Below are positions 6,972 through 14,515 of a DNA stretch of 36,221 nt, in pieces. This DNA is from a virus: the IMG/VR virus record IMGVR_UViG_3300026200_000001, positions 1 through 36,221 of that record; one strand, given 5' to 3'. The notes under the pieces were generated by a model. It saw only the letters and a list, made by a program, of their open reading frames with translations, ran no database searches and had not been told where the DNA came from. The stretch's first letter is position 1, and every line of letters starts with the position of its first letter. The position numbers were made by a program, and so were the translations under genes.

Positions 6972-8014
6972 TACACCATTTCACAGCTCTCAATATATAG
7001 GGATCTCATAACCTTCTTTAAGTTATCTTTATTTACGGTCATTTCTACCTCATCAATATACTCATTAAGTAATGTTAAAGTATCCTTAATCTCTAATGAT
7101 GACTCATTAGTATCACCATCAACATCAAGTAAAGTTTCTACAACTTTGATATCATAAACTCCAATCTCATAAAGACGATCAATCATCATATCAAACTGTT
7201 CGTAGTCTCTCTTCTCCTCTACTATAACCTTAACATAAGTATCTTTATACTCATCATAATCCACAACCATATCTTTTTCAAGATCATTGTAATATAATTT
7301 TTTAAAAATCTTATATGGATTCTTGATCCAAGTTAACTTTGCTTTAGGTGTATCAAACAAATAGAATCCACGTGGGTCATTATAATCATTCCAGAACATC
7401 TCATAAGGATTACCAATATATGTCACATTACCTTTACTAGACTTATGATGATAATGACCAGAAAGAACCTTCTTAAATTTAGAAAACAAAGTAGGACTCA
7501 TACCAGTTCCCATCATACCAGGAACCATCTCAAATCCACCTAACTCCAGATGACCCATACAAAGAGGAGCATCAGTAGATTCAATCTTATTAAGTGTTTC
7601 TTCCCTGTTCTGCGAATTAATCCAGGGAATCATAAGGATCTTAGTATCCTCAATAATTATCTCCTGTGGTCTAGCATAAACTGCAATGTTAGAAAACTCT
7701 CTCAACAATAATCCTGGTGTATTAATCTCATTAGTATTCTTATAATATGCAGTATGATTACCAACAATCATATGAACCTCAATACCCATGCATTCCAAAC
7801 GTTGAAAATAATAAGTACGTATACGATTCCATACATTATAATCTATACCTTTCCTTTGATCAAAGGTATCACCTAAGTCAATTAAGGTTCTAATTTTTTT
7901 CTTTTCTAATGTAGGAAAGAATACATTATCATAAAATTTCTTAAAGTAATTCCAGAAATTAATACTACCCTTTCTACCATCCAGATGTTGATCTGTTATG
8001 ATAGCAACTGTCAT
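6971..8014 (-). CDS. 47: gp47 recombination endonuclease subunit (Mre11/SbcD-like)
   Basis: A 347-residue calcineurin-like phosphoesterase matching T4 gp47 (339), the nuclease partner of gp46. Metal-binding motifs in order: ITDQHLDG (residues 6-13), DLGDTFD (about 45-51), VGNHTAYYKNT (about 84-94), MGHLELGGF and SGHYHHKS. The third motif reads GNHT where most family members have GNHD or GNHE; the Asn and His that matter for metal binding and catalysis are retained. C-terminal region from about 230 is the gp46-interaction part. It overlaps gp55 by four bases (ATGA) and the DUF3110-like gene by one. Confidence 0.94.
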   Translation of the reverse strand: MTVAIITDQHLDGRKGSINFWNYFKKFYDNVFFPTLEKKKIRTLIDLGDTFDQRKGIDYNVWNRIRTYYFQRLECMGIEVHMIVGNHTAYYKNTNEINTPGLLLREFSNIAVYARPQEIIIEDTKILMIPWINSQNREETLNKIESTDAPLCMGHLELGGFEMVPGMMGTGMSPTLFSKFKKVLSGHYHHKSSKGNVTYIGNPYEMFWNDYNDPRGFYLFDTPKAKLTWIKNPYKIFKKLYYNDLEKDMVVDYDEYKDTYVKVIVEEKRDYEQFDMMIDRLYEIGVYDIKVVETLLDVDGDTNESSLEIKDTLTLLNEYIDEVEMTVNKDNLKKVMRSLYIESCEMV

Positions 8015-8505
8015 CTATTGTTCATCCTCGTCTCAATATTTTCTTTGATACTACCCATGTCTGCATAAGAAGCATTCATACCTGCCATGTCACCATCAAA
8101 TGTATCTGTATACATAACCTCTTGATATCCAGACTTCTCTAGGATCTTACTCTTGATTTCTAACTGACGTTTCTCTTTCTGAATTCTACGTAGAAAGGCA
8201 TAGTAAATAATCTGTGTGAAATAAGCAAAAGGGTTAGAAGATTTCTCTGGATTAAAATTATCTATGTACTGTAAACAGTTCTCGATACCATCACATATCA
8301 TATCCTCACGGAACATATAGTTGACAAAGTTTGGTTTGTATGATAGATGTGTTGCAATCTTAAGAAAACAGTCACCAATATAATCAGGTACACGTGGTTT
8401 ACTACCACCTTTAATGCTAGCAGCTGCAACTTTACCTTTGTATGCAACAATTGCATCTAAAAAGTCACGATTATTTACATAGTACTCGGTCTTTGCTTTG
8501 GCCAT
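8011..8505 (-). CDS. 55: gp55 late-transcription sigma factor
   Basis: A 164-residue divergent sigma-70-family protein equivalent to T4 gp55 (185), which directs host RNA polymerase to late promoters of the TATAAATA type. Shared pattern with T4: YYVNNRDFLDAIVAYK at the N-terminus, then FREDMICDGIENCLQYIDNF (region 2-like helix) and NPFAYFTQIIYYAFLRRIQKE, where T4 has [21 protein letters not shown]. First gene of an early operon with gp47 and gp46, behind the sigma70-type promoter at 8532-8560. Several late boxes that this factor could read are found elsewhere in the window. Confidence 0.93.
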   Translation of the reverse strand: MAKAKTEYYVNNRDFLDAIVAYKGKVAAASIKGGSKPRVPDYIGDCFLKIATHLSYKPNFVNYMFREDMICDGIENCLQYIDNFNPEKSSNPFAYFTQIIYYAFLRRIQKEKRQLEIKSKILEKSGYQEVMYTDTFDGDMAGMNASYADMGSIKENIETRMNNR

Positions 8506-8531
8506 GCATCTGGGGTTTTATAACTGTGGAT

Positions 8532-8560
8532 ATTATAGTAGAAAATACTCTATTTGTCAA
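8532..8560 (-). promoter_or_regulatory. Consensus sigma70-type early promoter
   Basis: On the minus strand TTGACA (8560-8555), a 17-base spacer and TATAAT (8537-8532): both hexamers are perfect and spacing is optimal. It faces gp55, whose ATG is at 8505, giving a leader of roughly 20 bases. This is how a host polymerase would make the late sigma factor early in infection. Confidence 0.8.
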
Positions 8561-8566
8561 TAGGGC

Positions 8567-8581
8567 TTGACAGGTAGTCAA
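8567..8581. repeat. Short inverted repeat upstream of the gp55 promoter
   Basis: TTGAC-AGGTA-GTCAA, perfect 5-bp arms, six bases upstream of the -35 hexamer and in the gap after the Sm-like gene. No U-tract follows, so not a typical terminator. Could be an operator or chance. Confidence 0.3.
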
Positions 8582-8602
8582 AAACCTAATAGAATAACTC
8601 TG

Positions 8603-9019
8603 TCAGGGTTCAGAAGGACTAGAGCTATTATCTTTATAGATCTTCTCTAGTACCTCTTTAGTCTTCTGGACAGAACCTATGTAACCCATTGATCTAGTGA
8701 GACCTTTATCATTATCATCAACAGTAAGAGTAGGATCTATTGATAAATGACGTTGATAAAAATGAACAATCTTAGGATCTAATTCTGTGATAGTAACTAC
8801 TTGTCTCATATTAATAACAAAAGTAGTATCATAAGTTGCTATCAACCATTCCTTTAAATGAAATCCTTCTACTGCACGACCAGCTTTCTTTTGTACAACA
8901 CGATCTACTATTAATGGGCGATCCAATAAAAGAGAATCTTCATCAGTAAGATAGGAAACTTTAGAAAGAAGTTCTTCTCCTGTTGATAATTTTATTGTTG
9001 CATAGAATTCTGGTTCCAT
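8603..9019 (-). CDS. Sm-like protein, 138 aa
   Basis: A 138-residue protein with an N-terminal Sm-like strand pattern: FYATIKLSTGEELLSKVSYL, SLLLDRPLIVDRVV, HLKEWLIATYDTTFVINMRQ, VVTITELD, then a helical C-terminal part (KIVHFYQRHL and KTKEVLEKIYKD) and a Ser/Pro tail. The order GE.., then PLIV, then a strand with V(V/I).. parallels the 97-residue protein at 1904-2197, so the two may be distant paralogues. It follows UvsW by one base and is the last gene before the gp55 promoter. Function unknown. Confidence 0.65.
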   Translation of the reverse strand: MEPEFYATIKLSTGEELLSKVSYLTDEDSLLLDRPLIVDRVVQKKAGRAVEGFHLKEWLIATYDTTFVINMRQVVTITELDPKIVHFYQRHLSIDPTLTVDDNDKGLTRSMGYIGSVQKTKEVLEKIYKDNSSSPSEP

Positions 9020-9020
9020 T

Positions 9021-10484
9021 TTATTTCAAATTAATTTTTATGATTTCATATTTAAAATTTTCTTCTTGATATATTAATAGTCTTTCGTACAAATGCTTTA
9101 AAGTATAATTATCTTTGCCTTCTGTAGATATATCATCTGCAATATCATAAAGAGTTGCTATTTCCTTTCCTTCACCCTTACGAAGGATTCTCCCCAATGA
9201 CTGTAAATTTCGTACACGACTCTTGGAGGGGGAAGCAAACACAACATTGTGAAGATTCCGAATATTGATACCAGTAGAGAACGTTCCATAAGACGCGATG
9301 ATAATTGCATTAGATTCTCTCTCTATAATATCTCGTACTTCTTCTCTGTCCTTTGTGTCTGTGGATCCATGAACGAAAAACACTTTTCGTTCCTTTGTCA
9401 TACTACTATTTATCAATTCATAAAGAGGTTCACCATGTTTTTCCACATAGTTGAATAGTATTAAACTGTTTCCATCTATATCATTGACTAGGTTTTTTAT
9501 TAAATTGTTTCTCTTTTCATGTTCTATAATATATTCCATCTCTGAATGATAATCAGGAAAATACTTATAGTCATGCTTACAAACTAAAACTTTAATTCTA
9601 ATCTTAGAAAGATAACCTTTCTTAATCAGATCATCAGTTCTAGTTACTTTTTGACATGGACCAAACAATCCTTCCAACACCCACTTATGAGTCTTACTAC
9701 CATCTAACGTACCAGTAAATCCAAATCTATATTTGGCATTATGTAACTTAATCATCAAACCAGTAAGAGACTTTGCTTTAAATAAGTGTGCCTCATCACC
9801 TACCACACAATCAATATCATCAAAGTATCTCTTTGGAAACTTATAAATTGATTGCCAAGTTGATATAATAACATTCTTATCAGTATTCTTATCTTTACCA
9901 CTATAGATAGCATGACAATAATCTTCTGCTCTCCATCCATAGTCTTTAAAATCTTTCATCATTTGTTCCACCAAGTTAGTGGTGGGTACAATAATAAGAA
10001 TCTTTTTCTTCAACATCCAATAATATTTAATAATTGAATAAATCATTAATGATTTGCCAGAACCTGTAGGAGACACGAACAGTCCTCTATTGCCCTTTAG
10101 TGCCTGGTAGACGGTGTGATACTGATATGGTCTAGGTCTTATACTACAAATGCTATCCATGAAGTGTTTGACGCCCTTAGGCGACACGAAATCATTCTCT
10201 TCCTCTACCGTACCATACCAATCATTATTTTGATATGCAATATTATATTTTTTTTCTTGACACCATTGCTTTATATGAGGAAGTAAACCATTATATATCT
10301 CACCTGTTGCTGGAGAATATAAATGGATCATCCCATCCCAATATTTATATCTGGGTTGTCTTTTTAAAAACTTTGCTTCTGGAAGTTCAAATGAAAAGTA
10401 ATCTGCTAATTCTCTATGGACATGTGGTTCTGCATCCACTTGCATGAATACTTCATTCTTTTTCTTGACTGTCAGATGTGGCAC
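9021..10484 (-). CDS. uvsW: UvsW RNA-DNA / recombination helicase
   Basis: A 487-residue SF2 helicase corresponding to T4 UvsW, which unwinds R-loops and branched DNA and switches origin-dependent to recombination-dependent replication. Motif Q-like region RPRPYQYHTVYQAL (about 116-129), motif I SPTGSGKS (138-145), motif II GDEAH (229-233), motif III FTGTLDG (256-262), motif VI QSLGRILRKG (about 429-438). The N-terminal 110 residues are the UvsW accessory domain. The start is GTG, supported by GGGAG eight bases upstream and two bases after the UvsY stop. Late-type expression is known for T4 UvsW; here it is in the operon downstream of the gp23 terminator. Confidence 0.94.
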   Translation of the reverse strand: MPHLTVKKKNEVFMQVDAEPHVHRELADYFSFELPEAKFLKRQPRYKYWDGMIHLYSPATGEIYNGLLPHIKQWCQEKKYNIAYQNNDWYGTVEEENDFVSPKGVKHFMDSICSIRPRPYQYHTVYQALKGNRGLFVSPTGSGKSLMIYSIIKYYWMLKKKILIIVPTTNLVEQMMKDFKDYGWRAEDYCHAIYSGKDKNTDKNVIISTWQSIYKFPKRYFDDIDCVVGDEAHLFKAKSLTGLMIKLHNAKYRFGFTGTLDGSKTHKWVLEGLFGPCQKVTRTDDLIKKGYLSKIRIKVLVCKHDYKYFPDYHSEMEYIIEHEKRNNLIKNLVNDIDGNSLILFNYVEKHGEPLYELINSSMTKERKVFFVHGSTDTKDREEVRDIIERESNAIIIASYGTFSTGINIRNLHNVVFASPSKSRVRNLQSLGRILRKGEGKEIATLYDIADDISTEGKDNYTLKHLYERLLIYQEENFKYEIIKINLK

Positions 10485-10486
10485 TA

Positions 10487-10960
10487 CTAACTCCCATTAA
10501 TAAATTTTTCCCAATCTATAGCGTGTCTGATATGATGACTTCGATTAGAAATTTGTTTCATTACCTGATCTAGATAATGAAGCATTTGATCCATGAATTT
10601 GATTTTAGCTTCTAAGTTAATCAGTTCATCATCTGATTCCATATAAACTTTCATCTTCTCAGAAGTTTTTATATGTGAACCAAATGGTTTTTCTGCATAT
10701 ACACGAGCTTCTGATTCACCACCATAATACTCGCGTTTTTCTTTAACCATCTTTCTATGTTCAAATTCAAAAGAGGTTTTAATTTGTGATATGTCTGTGT
10801 AATGGTTTAAGTATTTATTGTGCTGAAAAGGGATCTCTAATGCTAGCCGTGCTAGATCTTCTGAGTACTCCTTGTTCTTAAATTGAAAATCTATCTTAGT
10901 ATCAGCACTCCACTCTTCTTTAATTTTATCGAACCTATGATATAGTTGCTCAAATTTCAT
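10487..10960 (-). CDS. uvsY: UvsY recombination mediator
   Basis: A 157-residue protein matching T4 UvsY (137), which loads UvsX recombinase on gp32-coated single strands. The shared pattern is helical and charged: DLARLALEIPFQHNKYLNHY, HRKMVKEKREYYGG (T4: RLDYYSGRG), a lysine-rich stretch with SEKMKVYMESDDELINLEAK (T4: KSEMKTVLSADKDVLKVD) and a terminal helix with KQISNRSHHIRHAIDWEKF. Its position beside UvsW and its ATGA overlap with the upstream tail gene are the usual marine T4-like arrangement. Confidence 0.88.
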   Translation of the reverse strand: MKFEQLYHRFDKIKEEWSADTKIDFQFKNKEYSEDLARLALEIPFQHNKYLNHYTDISQIKTSFEFEHRKMVKEKREYYGGESEARVYAEKPFGSHIKTSEKMKVYMESDDELINLEAKIKFMDQMLHYLDQVMKQISNRSHHIRHAIDWEKFINGS

Positions 10961-11472
10961 TCTATAATTTTAAAATTTTTATCACGGAGAGTATACCTAG
11001 TAAATTTGAACGTTGCGCTCGCTGTGAAATACTCGATATCGTTAACTGTAGCATCAAATATAATATCTGTCAAGGCCACGGGAAACAATCTTTCATAATC
11101 AACAATAAACTGTGTGTTATAATTTGATGTTAGTATATGTAATTGACCATGAGAATACTTTGATTTTGCTACCTTAAATCCTTCAGCATTACCATTCTGT
11201 TGTATCCATTTCCATATAGAATGATAGTTAATTAGATCTTCGTCCAGAATAAACTGTACATTTAAATCACCATACTCAACACCACCACCAGGAATAACAG
11301 GAACAGATCTCAATCCAGTTGCTATTGGTGTGATTGGCATACTGATATCAGGAAAATTTACTGCCTGACAAAAGAAATCCACACTATCAAATAATTCAAG
11401 TTTAAACTTGAATCCTGTAGGTGCTAAGAAATTTCTATTTTTTGGTTGTTCTTTATACCATTCAGCAGGCAT
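10957..11472 (-). CDS. 3: gp3-like tail completion / sheath stabiliser protein
   Basis: A 171-residue protein with the tail-tube-like fold pattern: FKFKLELFDSVDFFCQAVNF, then PDISMPITPIATG, VPVIPGGGVEYGDLNVQFIL, DEDLINYHSIWKWIQ, and a C-terminal strand pair around DIEYFTASATFKFTRYTL. This signature is shared by gp19, gp48, gp54 and gp3. The length (T4 gp3 is 176) and its place between gp23 and UvsY are why I call gp3, the cap at the head-proximal end of the tail tube. It has a GAGG ribosome-binding site nine bases before the ATG and is coupled to UvsY by ATGA. A baseplate tube-initiator identity is the alternative. Confidence 0.7.
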   Translation of the reverse strand: MPAEWYKEQPKNRNFLAPTGFKFKLELFDSVDFFCQAVNFPDISMPITPIATGLRSVPVIPGGGVEYGDLNVQFILDEDLINYHSIWKWIQQNGNAEGFKVAKSKYSHGQLHILTSNYNTQFIVDYERLFPVALTDIIFDATVNDIEYFTASATFKFTRYTLRDKNFKIIE

Positions 11473-11495
11473 CTCAAATCCTCAACTAATTATGG

Positions 11496-11756
11496 TCATG
11501 CTTCAACTGCATTATTGTCCTTATCATGTCGTTGATAGGCAGCAGGTGTTCGTGTACTATTGTCTGCTTTTCTTGCTTGATATGTACCAGGTGTTCTAGT
11601 GGTGTTATCTACCTTACGTGCCTGATAATCAGCGTTCCAATCTTTCCATGCCACAGTACTCCAACCCTCACTGTCTCCAGAATAAAGTGTTTTACTTACA
11701 CTTCCTGGTTGAGGATCAGATTCTGTATTATTTGATTCGTGTCTTTTGTATGTCAT
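11496..11756 (-). CDS. Small repeat-containing hypothetical protein, 86 aa
   Basis: An 86-residue hydrophilic protein. The C-terminal half holds two tandem copies of a 17-residue unit: YQARKVDNTTRTPGT then YQARKADNSTRTPAA, followed by a third partial start (YQRHDKDNNA). The N-terminus is rich in S, N, D and G, so the protein is probably disordered or a fibrous accessory. No Shine-Dalgarno sequence precedes the ATG; a late-promoter variant TCTAAATA ends six bases upstream of it, which could make the transcript leaderless. It lies right after the gp23 terminator and first in the gp3-UvsY-UvsW group. No family recognised. Confidence 0.65.
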   Translation of the reverse strand: MTYKRHESNNTESDPQPGSVSKTLYSGDSEGWSTVAWKDWNADYQARKVDNTTRTPGTYQARKADNSTRTPAAYQRHDKDNNAVEA

Positions 11757-11761
11757 ATATC

Positions 11762-11769
11762 TATTTAGA
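11762..11769 (-). promoter_or_regulatory. Candidate variant late promoter TCTAAATA
   Basis: One mismatch from TATAAATA, placed between the gp23 terminator and the 86-residue repeat protein. With T4 spacing (box at -13 to -6) the first transcribed base would be the A of the start codon at 11756. Confidence 0.4.
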
Positions 11770-11770
11770 C

Positions 11771-11798
11771 AAAAAAAAGGACTCCGAAGAGTCCTTTT
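11771..11798 (-). terminator. Intrinsic terminator after gp23, UUCG loop
   Basis: On the minus strand AAAAGGACTC-TTCG-GAGTCCTTTT followed by more T residues (eight T in all): a perfect 10-bp stem closed by a C(UUCG)G tetraloop and a U-run. It stands 25 bases after the gp23 stop codon. Textbook rho-independent terminator; it isolates the capsid transcript from the genes below. Confidence 0.93.
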
Positions 11799-11822
11799 GG
11801 TAATGCGAATGTGAAACTTGTA

Positions 11823-13247
11823 TCACATCAAGTTAGTGACCTGAACACGACGATAGTACATGTTGGCATTGGCGGTAAGTGTCTCACCGTCAGGTGTACC
11901 ATTGTATGCACCGTTAGTTGTAACGAATGGATTGGATACCATGCCGTAACGTGTTTTGAAACCGATCTTAGGTTGGAATGTATTGGGGTCAATACTGCGA
12001 ACCATCTGGAGGGGTACATATGGGCAGTAGAATAGTCCTGCGTCATATGGGGAAGTACCCTTATAACCGATAACATAGTAATGCTTGTCAGACAAGTTAG
12101 CAGCATATGGGTCAACGTAGACCTTAATGCGACCATTGATTGTACCAACAGCAAGATTTCCAGTGTCATCAACATCACCGATGGAAGGACCACCAGCACC
12201 GTTAAGACCTGAAGAATAGTCGAGAACACCTGCCATAGCCAGAGCACTTGCAACGTCTGCAGAACAGATGAGGAAGTTACCCTTTCCACGACGAGTCTCT
12301 TGGGCAATAGCGTTAGCGTCACGCTCTACCTGATAAAGAAGACCCTTGAATTTCTCAACAGACCACCGACCGTTGCTGTCAACGTCGAGATCGAAGATAC
12401 CAGCGTTAGCAACGTTGTTCTGAGCACCCTTCTTAGCGACGGTATACACAGTACGAACGACTTCACGGTTGATTTCAGCGAGAACTTCACTAGACAGAAT
12501 GTTAGCGAGTTCTTGCTCAGCATCTAAACCATGAATTGCTTTCAAGTCTTGAGCGAGTTCAAGAGTGTACTCTGCCTTGAGAGCCCTGGACTTTGCAGTC
12601 ACAGAAGTCTTCTCAATGCTGAATGACATCTCACGGAACAAGGAATCAGCCTCACCCATTTTTTCCAGTTTTTCCCTGGACATACCACGAGCAACTTCAT
12701 AAGTTCCAGCAGTGCTGTCATTTAGAAGGGCGGGGTTGTTACCATCGGAAAGACCATTACCAGAATCTGAAGTACCATCTCCTTCACGAACAGCATAAGA
12801 ACCTGCTGTGTCTCCATCGTCACCAGCAGAGAATCCTGTATCTGGTTCGTTGAATAGTGCTTCTTCGCCAGTCTGTTTCTCGTAGCGAGAACGCATGGCA
12901 AAGATAAGTCCTGTAGGACCACTCATTGGTTGTACGCCACATACGTCATATGCCATAAGGTTAGGCATAGCACGACGAACGAGGCTAATTAGGACAGGAT
13001 CGAAACCTGCCAAGCCAGCTGTATTGGAATTACCCAATGCAGAATTAGCGGGAGATACAGTACCAGCGCCTAATGCGTTGACTGCTACCTCATTGAGCAT
13101 TCCCCGTTCTTCACGGATGAAACGCTCTTGGTTTTCCAAGAGTACTGCGGTTACTGCTTTCTTGTAGCGATCTCCTTTAAGTTCAGGAGCTCCCTCATGA
13201 TTGAGAACAGGTGCCCACTTCTCTTGGAGTTTTTCTGCGTTAAACAT
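11823..13247 (-). CDS. 23: gp23 major capsid protein
   Basis: A 474-residue HK97-fold capsid precursor, the T4 gp23 homologue (T4 521). Typical blocks: FDPVLISLVRRAMPNLMAYDVCGVQPM, SGPTGLIFAMRSRY, the helix AEYTLELAQDLKAIHGLDAE, NRGNFLICS-like GKGNFLICSADVASAL and PLQMVRSIDPNTFQPKIGFK near the C-terminus. A likely gp21 protease site of the (I/L)-x-E type is LNE at residues 51-53, which would remove a 53-residue scaffold-facing peptide. A loop of about 60 residues rich in G, D, S and T (about 140-200) forms the variable insertion domain. The leader between gp22 and gp23 has no exact TATAAATA. Confidence 0.97.
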   Translation of the reverse strand: MFNAEKLQEKWAPVLNHEGAPELKGDRYKKAVTAVLLENQERFIREERGMLNEVAVNALGAGTVSPANSALGNSNTAGLAGFDPVLISLVRRAMPNLMAYDVCGVQPMSGPTGLIFAMRSRYEKQTGEEALFNEPDTGFSAGDDGDTAGSYAVREGDGTSDSGNGLSDGNNPALLNDSTAGTYEVARGMSREKLEKMGEADSLFREMSFSIEKTSVTAKSRALKAEYTLELAQDLKAIHGLDAEQELANILSSEVLAEINREVVRTVYTVAKKGAQNNVANAGIFDLDVDSNGRWSVEKFKGLLYQVERDANAIAQETRRGKGNFLICSADVASALAMAGVLDYSSGLNGAGGPSIGDVDDTGNLAVGTINGRIKVYVDPYAANLSDKHYYVIGYKGTSPYDAGLFYCPYVPLQMVRSIDPNTFQPKIGFKTRYGMVSNPFVTTNGAYNGTPDGETLTANANMYYRRVQVTNLM

Positions 13248-13285
13248 TTTTTTAAACTCTAAAGAAAGTGTGTTATATTATTATA

Positions 13286-14464
13286 TTACTGCCAGCGTTC
13301 GATGGCCTGCATGTAAGATGCCATTGCTGGACCTACATCGCCTTGACCTTCTACTGGTGTCTCGTCAGTTGCTTCTACTGCTTTAACAGCAGGTGCATCT
13401 GGGAAGTATGACTCACGAAGAGTCTTGACTGCCTCAGCGAATTTCTCCTCTGATTCAAATCCTACCCCCTCTGCTAGTTTAGCAAGTTTGTCTTTCTGTG
13501 TATCTGCTAGTCCTTCTGAAATTGTATTCAGAACAACTGTACGTGCAGATTCATCAAGACGATTATTAAGTCCCACATTGCGCTCAATCTGTTCATTAAG
13601 GCGCTCTTCCATTTTACGAAGATCTTCTGTCAAACCCTCGACGACTTCAATTTTATCGTCGGGGATATTAATATAATGCTCGTTAAAGAGATTCTTAAGA
13701 CCGGCAATAAAATCTTCTGTGATTTCATTGCGAATACCACGGTCAATAGCAATCTGGTTCTCTTCTAACCAGGTCTGAACGGCATACTTACATGTACCGT
13801 TTACTTCTTCTGCAAGCTCAGCCTTAATTTCCACTGACTTAGCTTCCAGTTGTATTTTGAACTGCTCTTCAAGTTTAGTCCACTCTTCATTGAGTTTAGA
13901 CTTAACAGCAGCCTCAAAAATTGTTGTTGCTTTTTCTTTGAACTCCTCAGAGAGTTCAGTTCCTTCTGTCAATGCTGCAACATCAGCAGACATATCAACT
14001 TCCTCAAAGGAAGGCTTGATCGGATAAGTTACAGTAGGACCAGTAGATGTTCCATGTGTAATGTCAGCGCCAAACTTAGGATTAGAACCGGCAGGCTCAT
14101 CTTTACCAGTACCTCGCTGTTGGGGATCACCAGCGACTTGTGATACAGGTGCAGATGCTTTAGCACCGGGATTATCTTCACCAGACTCATTACCATCAGG
14201 ACGAGGACCACCGTTATCAGTAATCGATTGACCCGCTTGGGCAACATCGGTACTCAGGTCAGCAGCATGACCAGTGCGCCCTTCGGCACTACCGCCATTT
14301 TGATTCACAGCACCTGAGGTTTGGCTGTTGGCGTGATAAGAACCACCACCAGGAATAACAGCAGCAGCAACGGATCCCATGGGATCTTGACCAAGAGTTT
14401 CGGCAAGTTCCTTATGTGATTCAGTTACAAACTCCTCAAACTTTTCGTTTAGCATATCTGACAT
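13286..14464 (-). CDS. 22: gp22 prohead core scaffold protein
   Basis: A 392-residue scaffold, the gp22 counterpart (T4 269), that fills the prohead and is degraded by gp21. The N-terminal segment (about 35-150) is low-complexity, rich in G, S, N, P and T, and absent from T4. From about 160 it is a long acidic/charged helical region (EEFKEKATTIFEAAVKSKLN, then WTKLEEQFKIQLEAKS and RKMEERLNEQIERNVGLNNR), and it ends ASYMQAIERW, a C-terminal tip typical of marine gp22. Protease sites of the LxE type are visible (for example LNE at 5-7 and LAE at 20-22). AAGGGG precedes the ATG and an exact late box lies at 14506-14513. Confidence 0.9.
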   Translation of the reverse strand: MSDMLNEKFEEFVTESHKELAETLGQDPMGSVAAAVIPGGGSYHANSQTSGAVNQNGGSAEGRTGHAADLSTDVAQAGQSITDNGGPRPDGNESGEDNPGAKASAPVSQVAGDPQQRGTGKDEPAGSNPKFGADITHGTSTGPTVTYPIKPSFEEVDMSADVAALTEGTELSEEFKEKATTIFEAAVKSKLNEEWTKLEEQFKIQLEAKSVEIKAELAEEVNGTCKYAVQTWLEENQIAIDRGIRNEITEDFIAGLKNLFNEHYINIPDDKIEVVEGLTEDLRKMEERLNEQIERNVGLNNRLDESARTVVLNTISEGLADTQKDKLAKLAEGVGFESEEKFAEAVKTLRESYFPDAPAVKAVEATDETPVEGQGDVGPAMASYMQAIERWQ

Positions 14465-14505
14465 TTGAGTTTCCCCTTAAAATTATTCTGATAATTATCT
14501 GTTTT

Positions 14506-14513
14506 TATTTATA
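14506..14513 (-). promoter_or_regulatory. T4-type late promoter TATAAATA ahead of gp22
   Basis: Exact match to the T4 late consensus on the minus strand, in the gap between gp21 and gp22. Predicted start near 14500 gives a leader of about 36 bases with an AAGGGG ribosome-binding site before gp22. Confidence 0.8.
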
Positions 14514-14515
14514 AA

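Noticed and set aside
6971-8014. GNHT in gp47 as an inactivating change
   Set aside because: The Asn and His that serve in the metal site are kept; the changed residue is not a metal ligand, so activity is expected.
8567-8581. Inverted repeat before gp55 as a terminator
   Set aside because: The stem is only 5 bp and there is no T-run in the direction of the upstream gene.
13250-13285. TATAATAA-like sequences ahead of gp23 as a late promoter
   Set aside because: The AT-rich stretch gives several poor matches but none within one mismatch of TATAAATA; I would not call it.
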